Shown in pieces: positions 48,124 through 61,008 of a DNA stretch of 64,000 bases; the first letter of the stretch is position 1; every line of letters starts with the position of its first letter. The notes below the pieces were generated by a model that did no database searches, had not been told where the DNA came from, and saw only the letters and a list, made by a program, of their open reading frames with translations. The translations under genes were made by a program, and so were the position numbers. Source of the DNA: Stratiolaelaps scimitus (taxonomy: Eukaryota > Arthropoda > Arachnida > Mesostigmata > Laelapidae); contig JABWDB010000019.1 in assembly GCA_019614645.1 (NCBI GenBank), positions 1,100,501-1,164,500 of the forward strand. The letters run 5' to 3'.

Positions 48124-51100
48124 TCAAAAATTTCCTGTTGAAACAGCCTGCACCCCTCTTCCGCTATTACTCCTGCCATTGAGATTGGCACTGTCATTAC
48201 TACTACTGGTGGTGGTAGCGGAAGTCGGATGGTTGCCATTGTGCTTCTTGTTGACGTGTTGCTGGAGTCGGCTAGCGCTGATGCTCTCGAATGAGCAGTG
48301 AGGACATCGAGCAATTAACTCGCGCGCCCTCTCCGGATGGTTCTTGCGCAAATGCGCCTTATACGTGGTAGCCTGTATCGATGTGTAGGAACAATAGGCG
48401 CATTTGTACGGCTTATCGGCCAAATGCTTCAGAGTATGCTTGCGGTATACGTTATGGTCGTAAGTCAAAAAACCGCACTGATGGCAGCAGTGGACCCCTG
48501 ACTCGTTCAGGTGCACCGTGCTGAAAGGTTCAAGGCAGAGAAGAGGAAAAAGACAACGAGAAGAGACAGTTGAGGAAAGGCGACGATTTCGAACCATTTC
48601 GTATTCTGATCGAGATAAGTCAATCGTGCAAGAGGGTGCCTGAGCGAAGGACTTTCCCCCGGAAGCTCTTGTTTCCCTTTGGATGTAGATGGTGACCCCG
48701 AATGCTACTTAAACGCATGTACTTATGGCGTCCCTCTGACATCTTCTACGATAGTGTGATGATAATGTGAAAGCGCACCGACCATCGCTTTGTATCAAAT
48801 ATATATATATGTTATATATATATATATATATATATACCTGAGATGCGATTTGAGTTCGGCTATACTTGTAGTCTTGAAATCGCATTGGGGACAGTTCCGT
48901 TCCGTCATTCGGCCCTCGTGAACCTGACGGATGTGGGCAAAGAGGTTCTTTTTTAGCAGCTCCTGTCTGCAGTGAGGACACGCTACGGTTTTCGTCGTCT
49001 TCGTTTTTCGAGAATGTTGCATATATCTGTGGTTCTTTAGTTGTTTGATTGTGCGGAACCGCGATTGGCACTGTTCGCAAGGGAACTGCTTTTCCTCGCT
49101 GTGCACAAGCTTGTGGACCTTCTCCAAATTCGCCAAACTGTAGGTCCTAAATTGAAAAGATCAATACATCAGACAACAATGGTTAGCCAGGTCAGGGTAT
49201 GGTCCCCTGTCGAGGTCGGCCGCAATCATTAGCTGCAACAGTGGCAGTATAACTGACATACGTAGGCGTGTCCACCACAGCCAGCTACGGGAATACGAAC
49301 CGAAAATCACAGCGATTGCAGGCCTGCAACTCGAGATCTATCCGGTGCGAGTTCCACAAATGATTGGCCATAGTTGACCAGCGCTTGCAACCAAGCCCGC
49401 ACTCGCCTATCGGGCACCGGAAGCGTTCCAATTTTGACGGATGCGGCAGATGGCAGCGCAGGTGGTGACGATGATTCTCCTCGAGCCGGAAACGTATGCT
49501 GCAGCCTTTTAGCTCGCAACTGCGGCGGGACCGGTGTTCATTAACAAAAAAAAAGCGGATTCGTTAGGCAGAATAACAAGGCAATAGACCACACATACGT
49601 CTGTATGTACATATCTGTCTGTCTTTTCAAAGGTTTCGCACAGGAAATTAGTCCTTGTAGTGCTTCCACTTTCGCCGCATCGTCCTCGAGTGTGCCCATA
49701 GCATTTGTGATCCTTGTCGTGATCCTCGAGAGAAAAATGAGCCCTCAGTAGAAAATGAACAAGTGCTCACATGCGCTGAATAGCGATAGTGGAAAGAAGC
49801 ACACAAAGGCTCTAATCGTCATCGTATAGAGATATATATATTCCAGCCTTCATGAGAGAACGAATCCACACGGAAAACTACCCCCACACGCGTGCAGGGT
49901 AAATACGTCACACTGTTCATCCAGCAGGCGACGCCGCCGCCGAAGTTGTGGTGAACCGTGCCGACTTACCGTGTGTATGTGCGCTTGCGTTGTTACCGTG
50001 CTGTCGCTCGCCGCATTATACTTACACATATTGCCCTTGTTCCCGATCCATTTTTCTTTTCCAGGCGATCTTATGGGCCTGTGCCTCGGCTTCGGCACGG
50101 CCTATTTTCGAATTACCCCCAGCAGGTCCTGAGGCTGTAGCCGGCTTCGGGACGCGCTTTTCCACTTGGATCAGCACCTGCTTGTAAAGCTTTCCATCCT
50201 TTAGAACAGCGGTAGCCATTGCGGGATGTTTCGCGCCAACATGTTCGCAGCAGGTTTCCAGTGTGGCGAAATGCAGGTGGCAGGCGCCGCAGGCGAATCT
50301 CGCTTGACGATTGAGCTTCGGCCGACTGTGCGATTCAATTGTGTGTCGAAGTGCCTGTTGGAGATGGACAAGATCGGATTGCTTTACTTGCTTTACTATC
50401 ATGGGTGAGCAATAAAATGAAAATGAACATCTTCATTAACAAAGACAAGCGCATTTTGTTCATGACCAGGACTTGCCGTGGGGGCAATGACGACACCTCA
50501 GCAACTATCGTAGGTCATCGCGTGCTTGGACAGCGACCTCACTGTATCTGATAAACAAAATAGAACGGCGAGATGATGCAATACATTCTTAACTAAACAG
50601 TCCGCTCAACTTGAGGGACGGGGAACTAGACGTGTTAATATCGCGGCAACAACGATAGGTCTAAACGAGTTGCTCCTGCTGCTGTTGCTCGATATTTATG
50701 TAGGTAGATCGGAGAGGTACACGATTCGTGGAAATGTAAAATTGGTTATTGTCTAATGAGGCTTCCACAAGACGTCTCCCTTGCATGGATCGCCCATCTG
50801 ATCAGCTTCATGTGCGGATCGTTGTGATGACCCTCAATGTCGTTTTTCATTCATACATCGTTCATTATTCGAATACTTGCGGCGATTAGCATCGTCCAAA
50901 ATAGAAGCGGTTGTAGGGTGTGCTGAAATATTCAACTGTCAACAATTGTTGAATAGAATAGGGTAAACAACACGCGGAAAGGACGCCTCATTTCTTGAGC
51001 GTTTGTGCCATTATCTCGTTCCCAAATTTGAGGCTTCGGAAGCTTTATGATTATTAGGTCGTGGTGAGGATTGCTTCTTCAAGGCAATTTCTGCGTGTGC

Positions 51101-54100
51101 CAAATCAGTCCAGAAACGGAGTGTGCCGTTAGAAACATATACCTTTCCAGACAAATATATGCTACACCCACGCCCCATACCGTGCGCCTATAAACCAGTT
51201 GGTTGTAGACAGCTATTGAATCTATATATCATCGCAGACGATTTTCATTTTCAGCGCCGAAATTGAAGCTGCACATATTGCCGCAGCGCGCAGTGGGGTG
51301 CCGCGACAGCACTATGTCGCCGTCCTATGCGAGACAGTTGTCACAATGTCCTGCATACGTCACTTAATGAAAAAGAAGAGTATTTCTGCTCATACCCTGC
51401 TAATACCTCAGAAGCTATCTAGCAAAGCAAGCCATGTAAAATGTTCGTCGTTTGGTCACTGATTAATGTCTAGCTGTAGCTGAGCGGATCTTCCGCCTCG
51501 AAGCTCTTCGGAATAGCAGCACCTACGAGTTCGAAACGGCGACAGCAACAAAAACAATGACGACGCGACCCGGCCGACCTGACCTCTACCATGATAAAGA
51601 TGGCCAACAGCAGCTACACGTGTTGGCTTCTGTAATAATCCGCTTGAGACCCACTTATCACCACAAAGACAGCTATCCGGGCCGAGGGTTGGTAGACAAC
51701 TGGCCACACGGAGATTCGCACTGCCCCGGTGTTCGCAGCGCTCCGTTCTTCTACAGCCTCGCAGTGTCACCGCCATTGGACAATGACGGAGGCCGGAGGT
51801 CGCAATGCACATTATGAGCTACTCACAGATAGAGATGCGGGCACAAACAGCCGCCCCGACCAAGCTTGTCGGTAATATCAAACCACACAGGGCATCACAA
51901 CGCGTTAATTACCTACCACTGTGTTGCAGCAGCATTTGCCGGCGATTAGAGGTAAAACAAACAATCTGAGGTTGCGCGACGCAATAGGCTGTCATCGTCA
52001 TAGTGAAGTTATGTTGCTCGCGTCGTGACAGCACGTCTAAGTAAATAGTGAAACAAGCATCGCTTAAATAGGCATCGTCGCAGTTTTAGCATTGATATTA
52101 GTCGTGTGAGATGGCTACCCACATTGCTATGGTAAAGATATAAGGGCTCTAGCCTGTCATTCGAACCTGCGAAAACAGCTTAGCGCCGCTCCATCACTAG
52201 CGAAGTAGTTATGCCAATTTTATGATATTGTTCTATATAACTGTTGTTGTAGAAGCTGAACGCGCGCATGTGTGGGTGTCAACACACGACATGGTGAGGT
52301 CATCCCTCGAAAACGACTCGGGTCGCAATTAAATTGCATCGTCGTTCCTACACGCGCATTTCGCTATTTCTTTTACGAGCGACCTCTGCCGGATATTCTA
52401 TTGGACACGATCACCACGCGTGTGGTACAACGCACCGCATCGTAAATATGCACACGAAATTTTCACCCAGTTCTTAATTAGCCAGTTAGTCAGCATCACC
52501 CACCTTAAGTTTGTCGCTGCTCCGAAACCCGCACGCATTACACCGGTAGACTTTAATCACCTCAAGAAGGTTGCTCTCTCGTTTTCTTTTACGATTGCGA
52601 CCCTTCGCAGTCTCCTTTCGTGGATGCTGCTGCCGTTGCTCTTGGTGCTTGGCGGCGGTCTCTACGTAGTTGTCAATCGCCGTCCCTTGAATCATCGTAT
52701 CACAGGTCTCCTGATAGTCCGCTGGGAAGGTCATGTCGAAATTATTCTCGAGTAGGGTGTCTGTCAATGCTGCAATAGGATTGAAGAGGCTGTCCCGATT
52801 CTCGGTGATCACCTCCGGCGCGATGTACTCGAGCGCATCATGGAACATCTGTGCTGAACTGCTTCCAGAGATCGTCTGAGCGGATGAGGCGAGAGGTTGT
52901 TGCTGTTGTTGTTGCGGTAGCTGTTGACTTTGGTGGGGCTGTGCTCCTGAGGCGTCGTGGTATAGTCCTGCAGGGTACGATAGCCCCTCCTGGTATACGC
53001 CATTCATCTGCTGTTCCGTATGACCATGATACCCTACGGCACCGTAATGATATTGTTGGGGATAACTAGAGAACGAAGAGGAAGACGCGTTCGAGGTAGG
53101 AATCGCTTCGGCAGAAAGCACCTCATTCGCAGCGACCGACGTATGCAGACTGTGGTAAGAAGCGTTCTGTATATGGCCCTGACCCTGTGATGGCACACCG
53201 CCTGTCGTGTGCCTGTAGTCGATTTGGCTATTCGATGATGGTGGCGGTGGAGGGGTTCGCCGATGAGCCTGATAAGCTGCCGCATATGGATGCGAATAGT
53301 GAGGGGTAAAGCTTGGCGACATTGTTGTTGGCGTTGTTGCTGTTGTTGTTGTTGTTGTCGTGGAAGTCGCTGTTGTTGTCGTTGCTGGTTGTGACGACCT
53401 CTTCGACTTGTGGTGATGGTGTCCATGGTGATAGGCTGACTCGTGATGACTCGGGTAACTTCGCTGTACCAAATGGCCACCTTCCCCGCCGCTCTGACCA
53501 CTTTGATGCTGCTGATGGTGATATTGATGATACTGATGATGCTGGTGGCTGCCTTGCTCATAGTTAGCACGCGATTCTGCGGTGGCTTTTGATTGCGAAA
53601 CGCATCCCGCTAGCCCGTGGTGGCTACTCGTCTGTTGTTGATGCGATTGCACGCCACTGTACGAAGCCATCCGCTCATTGTCGTGGTGACCATAGTGATT
53701 GCCTGTGGAATATGCATTCTGATGGGTACTGCTGCTGCTGCTGCTTGTGGTATTACCATACGCGCTTGAGGCAGTACACGGCGAACTGTGACTATGGTTC
53801 ACCTGTTGAGCGACAACGTTCGTGCTCGTGTAACCTCGTGTATCATGCGCAAATGGCGCTTCGTATGAAGGCGGAACGGAGGCGGTTGCAGCTATTTGCG
53901 CACTGCTAAAGCCTGCTTGAACTGCCGATGGCTTCAGTGTATCGTAGTAAGTCGGAGAAGAAACATGATGACCACCATGGTATTCTGCACACTGCGAGCT
54001 GCCATGTCCGGCCCGGCCGCCACGTTGACTAGCAGGCCCCGAGGCCCCAATGTCCTGAAGAGTGGCGGTAGATGATGGTCCTCCACCCGTTCCCGTGTTT

Positions 54101-57100
54101 CCTGTTCGGTAGTAGTCGTTCCCAGACGCCGTCGAATGGTCCCGATTTGGTGGTAGTGTAGCTGCGCTCGTTGTCGCTGTTGTTGTCGTCGTTGTTGTTG
54201 CCGTAGCTGTTGCAGTTGTTGCTGTTGTTGTTGTCGTCGTCGAGTCGGTCACCTGAGGCACCGGTGTGATTGGAGGTGGTACACTTGGCATAGGGGTGCC
54301 AAGGTCTTGGATTGTAGGTGTCACCTGCTGAAGGTCGGAGGGAATACATGACGTCGATTGTCTCCCTGACTGCGGGCTGTACGCATCCTGATGGTACGTG
54401 CTGTCACTCGTGCCGGCAGCGAGATACGTCGCCGGCGTATACGACGGCGGAGGTGGAAGCGGGAACAGATCGGGATAATAGTGGTTTTGAGGGTGACTAT
54501 AGTTGTTCAGGTGGTGGTTATTATATTGTTGGAAATTATTATATTGCTGGTGATGGCTGTATGGCTGACGGTGGTCGCTTTGGTTGTAGTCGTGAACACC
54601 GCTGCTCGTCACTTTGCTGTTACTAGTACCGCTTGCGCCGCCACTGACATTATGATATTGCTGATGGCTGCCATAGTGACTCGTGGCCACTTGTGCTGGG
54701 CCAGCTTGAGCACTGGAAGCTGTGAGAGACGAGGTTGCAGCAGATGTCCAATTTGTATTAAAAAAAAAACAACCGTATATGTCATATTTTTGCTTTTACG
54801 TAAGCACTGTGCATTATGATATATATTGAACGAAAAAGGTAAATATTATACTCTTTAAATATTCCAAGCGTCTATACTTCTAGACGCCGTTGACGTGACT
54901 TCTAGATGCAAGTGACTCATCACTAATTGCAGTTATTTGGAACCATGCTAAATGTACTTAAGGCATCGATGTATCATCAACAGGCTTATACTTCCTTCCA
55001 CCATCTTCAGTCCACCTACGCAGACTACGTAAACAGTTGAATTCGGTATATTCATTTTGACATTTTATTCAAACGAAACTACATTCTACTCTTGGGCTTC
55101 TAGCAACTATAGATCATACACGCATTGCGTTGTACCATTAGTGAGTGTCGTGAAGTCCGATCCGGCGGGGAACTGAACAGCTATCGGCTCACTGGCTGCA
55201 ATCAGTGGTGTTGACTGTGGGCCATAAACGGAAGCTGCTGTTGCGGGTCCATAGTGGCTGGGCACCGCCGTGGCTCTGAAGCCCGTATCCGTAGCCTTCT
55301 TCAGATCAACGTCCGCGCGACTTTCAGCTGAGCGACGAAGCCCCAGCGTACAGTCGGCGTAGTACGGTGCCAGGTCGGCCTTAAGTTCGGACACTGGTGG
55401 AAGACTCGATAGTAGTTCCCTGAAATGAAATACGATCATGGTCAGATTTATTGGTTGGGACATGCGGGGGAGCAGCTCGCGCTGCCGACCTACCGCCTAC
55501 TCAAAGCGGACCTCTGTTTGCTCAAGATTCGGCATCGTCAGTAAAGAGGGAAAATTATTGATTCACACCATGACCAGGTAAATAAGCGCACCAACACATG
55601 ACTTGACTGAAAAAAGAAACTATGAGTGCGCTCAATGGCCAAGAGACGTCACTGGTGGCTGGCAATGGCCAACGTGATATACCGAGCGCACAGCCCTTGA
55701 CGCCTTGTACAGTGGCAGTCGTTTCAATCTCCAGACGGTGGTGGGAAGTTGTAGTTTGGTTCATGGACCACGTAGAGGGCTACGATACGTCTACTTCTGT
55801 TCCAAGCGGCACTGATTGGCCATCGCGTCTCAGTGTGACTTACCTATAGTAAGAAAGACATCGCTTAGTACTGGCAGGCAGCCTAAGATGCAACGAACGG
55901 TACAATTCACTTACCAGTCTCCTTCCTCGCAAGTTGCAGAACGCAATAATGGTCGCAGTCAGACAAACGACAGAAGGACGGACAAAAATACCCGCCGCTA
56001 ATCTCGAAATTAATTTTCGAATAAATTTGTTATTATTCCATATCACATTGTTCGTTCACGCGAATCGAATGGTCCGTGTGACATCAGGCTTTTGTCGTGT
56101 TTGATCGTATGTATCAGCTGAAACGTGTGGGTAGTTGGAAAAAGTTGGTCCATTTTGAAAGACGCAACCATAACGTTCCGAAGTGTGTGACACTGTACTT
56201 GCCGATTACCTCAACAGCAATTGAATTTCAGCCTACAGTAGGGCAGGGCATAGTCGAGTATAAAATCACAATCGAATGACTAACGCCAACGCCCACGTCA
56301 ATGTCATTATCAGCTGTGCTGCTGTAGCTGCTGCTGCTGCTACTGCCAGTACTGTACAGTCATGACCGAAATCAGCTAATTTGTCCCTTCGAAAACCCCC
56401 CGCCCCCCCGGTCGGTTTATTCGTGCTGACAGATGTACACGATCTATCCAGATCGCGAATAAGCAAGCAGTTATTAATTTGGTCATGCAATATAAACACA
56501 GCCGGCCTCACAGGCGAATCACACCGGTTCCAGGTAGTGAAGATGACTGTGAATGGCGTCGAATTGGCTTCGAATTGCAGTTGATCTCTTTATTTGTGCG
56601 GTCAAGCCGACCAGTCAACGCGGGCAAGCCAAGCAGCAAACAAGCGAACGAGTCCTCAGAGCTTTGGCCACAACGTTGTATTGGTACGCCAGCTTCTAGC
56701 CCTTGTCAGTCTTTCGTCCCAGTCAGATAGAACAAACTGTGGCCAGTAGAACTAACCACCATTTGCATGCAAATAACGCCATGTGGTTTACGGTTCACTG
56801 CTATGCAGCTAACATTCGCCATCGCTGGCCAACAGCGAGCGATGGGCGGGGGCAGGACAGCACAATGTTGTTATTACGATAACCATAATAATAATAACAA
56901 TCATAATAATGCTTATAACTTGCTACTAATATACACGAGTGTCTCAGATGCTGCTTGTCCAGTCGCCATCGCAGCTCGCCATATCGTCGCGTATTTGTCA
57001 TCAGCGTTAGCACAGTGTCAGGCGTCGCCTCGCGTTCTCCGCTGCCAACGTCACCGCTCCTATTCAGAATATCCCTGCCGTAGACGACCAATATGGAGTG

Positions 57101-60100
57101 CTTCCGACCGTCCCGCAGCGGCATCGCTGTCGTCAAAGAAGTGGGGCCATGACCGAGTACGGCGCCGCGGTGGTCGCACACCCCTGCAATGACTAGCATC
57201 TCACCATCATCGTTGTACACTGTACGTTCTGCGTTGTACAATCTGCGGTGACGGGTATGGACATGTGCACGATGGCGTGTATGCTGCCATACATAGCGGT
57301 CTACGCTAGTGTACCAAAAGCCAGCCGGAATATGGCAAGCACCAGCTAGCGAGTAGCGATTGCGGCGGCGGCGTCGCTTGTCGCGCTCCGAGCACTCCTC
57401 TCACGCTCCTCGTGCACATCATGGACGGCAGAGCGAGGATCGTATCGTGTACGGTCGTACAGCCTATACAAGGCTATTTGCTAGTTGTCTGTCGCTATTT
57501 GTTGACAGAGAGTTAGTTACAATGTCTCGCGGCGGGCGTTGCGCTGATTCACCGCCGTACGACGGCGGTGAAACAGCACAATGCCGCGCGAGTCGCTAGC
57601 TGGCGACGTCTTCGCTGAGACAGGTGGTGGCACTAGCGTCTCACTCGATTGTCTTCGGAGCTGACGACGACGGTCTGGTCGACGATTTCGTATACACCGA
57701 CGAATAATCGCGGCAAGCGGACGACGTGTGCAGATAACCGTATCAACGGACGGCAGCGGGCGGGATCGTATCTCGAATATGGCAATATAAGCGCAAACGC
57801 ATAATGTACATTCTGCTCGTGCATGCGCCGGCACGGAGATTGTGTTGAGAATCGGCGATCTTATTATGATGGTACTGTTCGCTTAGTTCAACGGGTTAAG
57901 GAGATTACGTCGAGAAGTGCTGATGATGTTCGTTGTATGTCTCCGTGATCACCACGGGAAGAATAGGGGATACATTTCCCGTGTGAACTCGACTAGTTCA
58001 AGCCGGGACCCCCAGCCCCCTAATATAATAATAGTTATAATGGCTTTGTGGGTGGAAACCTTGTAGGACAGCTGTTTCGATTGGGAAGAATTTCATTTGA
58101 AAGATGACTCCAAGTTGATAATCACACCGGCGCGGGTAGCGCGAATCAAGACGTCTGACCAGCCACTGGATTTCTTGTACCACTTCAACCGAGTAATTCG
58201 AATGAGACAGCAATTGATGAGACTAACACAAGAATCTGTAATGGCAACTGATGATTCCTATAGACAAAGATACGGAACCACTTGGTGGTAAACATGTCCA
58301 GATAACAAAATTCGACGGAGAAACACTTTCGAAACGATTAGATACGCTGACTAATCGATTTTTATGACTCATTTGATTTAATTTCTAATTTCCACCATAT
58401 GCACAATAAATAAAGTAAAATGTTACAACACAGAGAAGCACTTATATACAAAATGCAATTCACAATATAAGAATTGCAATTCTACAGGAGTCTAAAAAAA
58501 GTATCGAGTGTGTTTGCTTCATAGGAATCTGTCCCAGCCATCAAGATTATGCAGATCATTCCCCGACGTCACTTTAATATATTCGCCTTATCTCGACATC
58601 AATGCAAGTTGATAATATAAGCTGTGTCCGCACACAGGCAAACGATCACATCTCGCTTTGAAATATTTCCCATTTTATAAAATAACACTCAAGTATCACA
58701 GCTCCCCTCGCAGCGGTGTGCGCACAACTATATCCACCCACTTCTCTGTGAAACAAGTGAGTCTTGAGGGCACAAATAATTAAAAAAGACTTCCCCCGCT
58801 AGCTCGGTGGTAAACCCTAGGCGCTCGCTTGACGAGCCGCTCGGGTCAGTTATAATTCTGCACGGTATATGATTCGATTGACTAACTGTATTTAGTCTCA
58901 TAGAAACGAGGTATTGCATACAATAATAGAAGATGAGTTTCCCAACCGCGCATTTTAATGTTTAGATTTCCATTTGGGCGCGTCGTTGACGATGCAGTTT
59001 GCAATAATTAAGGAACAAAAACTGCCCATTAGAATAAGACCTTGCTTACGCTCGGCGTGGGGCAAAAGTGAAGCCGAAACGACTTAATTGAATACTAACT
59101 TTCTCCTACACAATTAGATATTTGCACCTGAAATCAATTAAAATCCTTGAAGTCTACTAAGCCTTGTGGAAAACACCTCACCAGGTCGTCAAAAGCACTT
59201 CGTCACTGGATGCGCCGCCCACGGCTTCCGTTAACTATTATGCAGAAAACAAGCATCGCACGAACCAAAGGCGAGCTCCTATCCGTCCTTCTAGCCTGCA
59301 GAGGTTCTGGCTTGGTTACTATAATTATTATTGTATACTTATTTATGAATATTTCCGAACCCAATTATGATGCAATGAAAGCAACTGGACATCACTTGTT
59401 GGGATCATGAAACTGTTTCAAATCATCGATACGCCCGCGCCTCATCTGTCGATAACTTTGAACAGCAAAGCGTCACCTGTCGATGACTCTAAACAGCTAA
59501 ATGATCTATCAGTTACACAATTTTTTGACGTCTTAAAACACCTAGATTCACGCCATATGTGCAGAAAAGCACAAAAAAGTACAGAAAGTAAATAGTGAAT
59601 GCTCAAGCGAGCATTCGTCAAAATGGGCAAGGCTCCTTAGTCTAAACTTGATCTTCATGAACGGTGACATTTGCCGCTGAATAGAACTGGGCATGCTTTT
59701 ACCTGCCACCACAGATACTGTGATACTTTGTCCAAACGTTGAAAAGCCCTTGCTGAAGATGCATCGAAAAACCATTCGAAAATATTGGCCAGAATTGCAT
59801 TCATTGCAAGGCAGTGCAATTCTATTGAGGCCCCAAATGTGGAAAAATGTCCGTTCGTCACCGACCAGGAGTTGGCGTACAGGTAACCTGCGGCGAGTGG
59901 CCATGTGTGTGTGAAGCAATCGTATTCAATGGATTATAAGCCTGCCAGTTCCGTTTGCGATGTAGCAAGCGTTCGAGTTGCCGCACCCGGTAGCGTGACG
60001 CATTTGTGTGCGCCTTCCAACCGAAGGAGACACGTTGATGCACGGGTTCAATCCCTAGCGCTGCCCATTTGAATTTAGGGGTATGCCTCACCACGCAATC

Positions 60101-61008
60101 CAAATAACAATTCCCGTGGACATTAAATGTTTAAGGCTGAGGGTCAGTTCGAAAGCATTTTAAGTTAAAAGCATGTTCCAAAGTGGGAAGCAGTGCGGGC
60201 AGATTCAAAAGCTGGCAGTGAGCGGTTCCAAAAGGAAAACTGAACGACTACAGCATTTGGCATAGACTATCCAGGACCTGACGCCAGCGCAAGCGAAATG
60301 AGGGAGGAGGTAAAGCCCGCAGATGTATACAGCGTCTAGGGGCGAAAGTTTTTTATTCATAGAGGAATCGAACGAATTTTTTACACTATCCAAGACAACG
60401 TTGGCAAGAGCAGGACAGGGCACCTCAAGCCCATACCAAATTTGCAGGCAACTCTGGCTAAAAGAAAACTCCTCTTTTTTATTTGAAGCACTCCTCGAAT
60501 GAGCAAAAATGTCCTCTTCAAAGTTGTGGGTGGGCGCGAGTTACCCTGCTCATGCAGTTATCGTGCGATAACCGCACGTATTATGCTTAGTGCACGATAA
60601 GTAAACGCTTTGTTGTCGTCGTCGACCCGAACTCATAGGATTTCCGTTTTTAAAGAGTATTATTATTATTATTAACTGGAAACAGTCCTTCTATACTTTC
60701 AGGTGGCGTTCTCCACAAGCGTTTGGTGCTTCATGTATTTGAAGCTGTCGTTCGGGTCAAGCCAATGAAAATAACCAAACATCATCACGGTGAACACAAT
60801 TCAAATATTATCCGTGAGCATTATAACACCGTTCCGAGCTCAGTCGTACCTACCTCGACAGGTGATTCGAGTAGCTGCTAATGCTATTGTTGGCCAGCAT
60901 GAAATCCTCGTCGTCATCATCAGCCATCGACCGCTGAAGGCACTCGAGAACCGCTGCCGTATCGGTCTTCAAGGCGATATCTGTCACCGACAACTCTCCC
61001 GCCTCCAT
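48124..61008 (-). CDS. 11-finger C2H2 zinc-finger protein with long low-complexity N-terminal half
   Basis: Seven minus-strand exons: 61008-60854, 55419-55136, 54719-52504, 50354-50026, 49519-49301, 49146-48838, 48520-48124. All are GT-AG with matching phases; 3909 nt, 1302 aa. The ATG at 61008 (ggcacgATGG) opens MEAGELSVTDIALKTDTAAV, followed by an acidic patch. Residues about 147-850 are His/Gln/Ser/Tyr/Thr-rich, with long Thr and Gln runs from triplet repeats. A basic KGRNRKRKRE precedes the fingers. Eleven C2H2 units span about 873-1264: CNAC, CGAC, CELKGC, CPIGEC, CNRC, CEQC, CPHC, CPQC, CHQC, CAYC, CPHC, each followed by a His pair. Finger 1 is split between exons 3 and 4, and its completion (CGFRSSDKLK/ALRHTIESH) confirms the splice. 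The tail is Ser/Asn-rich. Expected to be a nuclear DNA-binding regulator. I do not recognise an orthologue. Intron 1 is 5.4 kb. Confidence 0.88.
48799..48836. repeat. (TA)n microsatellite overlapping a 5' splice site
   Basis: On the minus strand exon 6 of the zinc-finger gene ends CTCAG/GTATATATAT, so intron 6 begins inside the dinucleotide run. Confidence 0.9.
50355..52503. other. Intron 3 of the zinc-finger gene
   Basis: Two kilobases between exons 3 and 4. I see no nested gene; the frames at 51456-51817 on both strands lack domains. Confidence 0.5.
58795..58866 (+). repeat. tRNA-like element with a good A box
   Basis: TAGCTCGGTGGTA (58800-58812) is a close match to the A box of many tRNAs and SINEs, followed by GCGCTCGCTTGACGAGC, which resembles an anticodon arm. 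The B box is degenerate (GGGTCAGTTATAATTC). A decayed SINE or tRNA pseudogene. Confidence 0.5.
59989..60065 (+). repeat. tRNA-like element with 7-bp acceptor-type stem
   Basis: GGTAGCG at 59989-59995 pairs with CGCTGCC at 60059-60065 over seven positions (one G-T). The 77-nt span contains GGTTCAATCCC as B box and a short CCTT/AAGG stem around CCAACCG. The D and T arms pair poorly and position 33 is not T, so a tRNA-derived repeat is more likely than a working tRNA. Confidence 0.4.

Larger units (their letters stand above)
55420..60853. other. Intron 1 of the zinc-finger gene (5.4 kb)
   Basis: Holds the tRNA-like elements at 58795 and 59989, an AAT-type stretch near 56885-56915 and a GC-richer section at about 56940-57830 whose open frames (56767-57192, 57360-57834) have no recognisable domain. 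An alternative first exon or enhancer could lie here, but nothing specific is visible. Confidence 0.45.

Noticed and set aside
52420..54819. Plus-strand and alternate-frame open regions across the zinc-finger exon 3
   Set aside because: Triplet repeats keep several frames open. Only the minus-strand frame joins in phase to exons 2 and 4 and completes a C2H2 finger.
59989..60065. Functional tRNA gene
   Set aside because: The acceptor stem pairs well, but the D and T arms do not and the anticodon loop lacks U33; kept only as a tRNA-like repeat.
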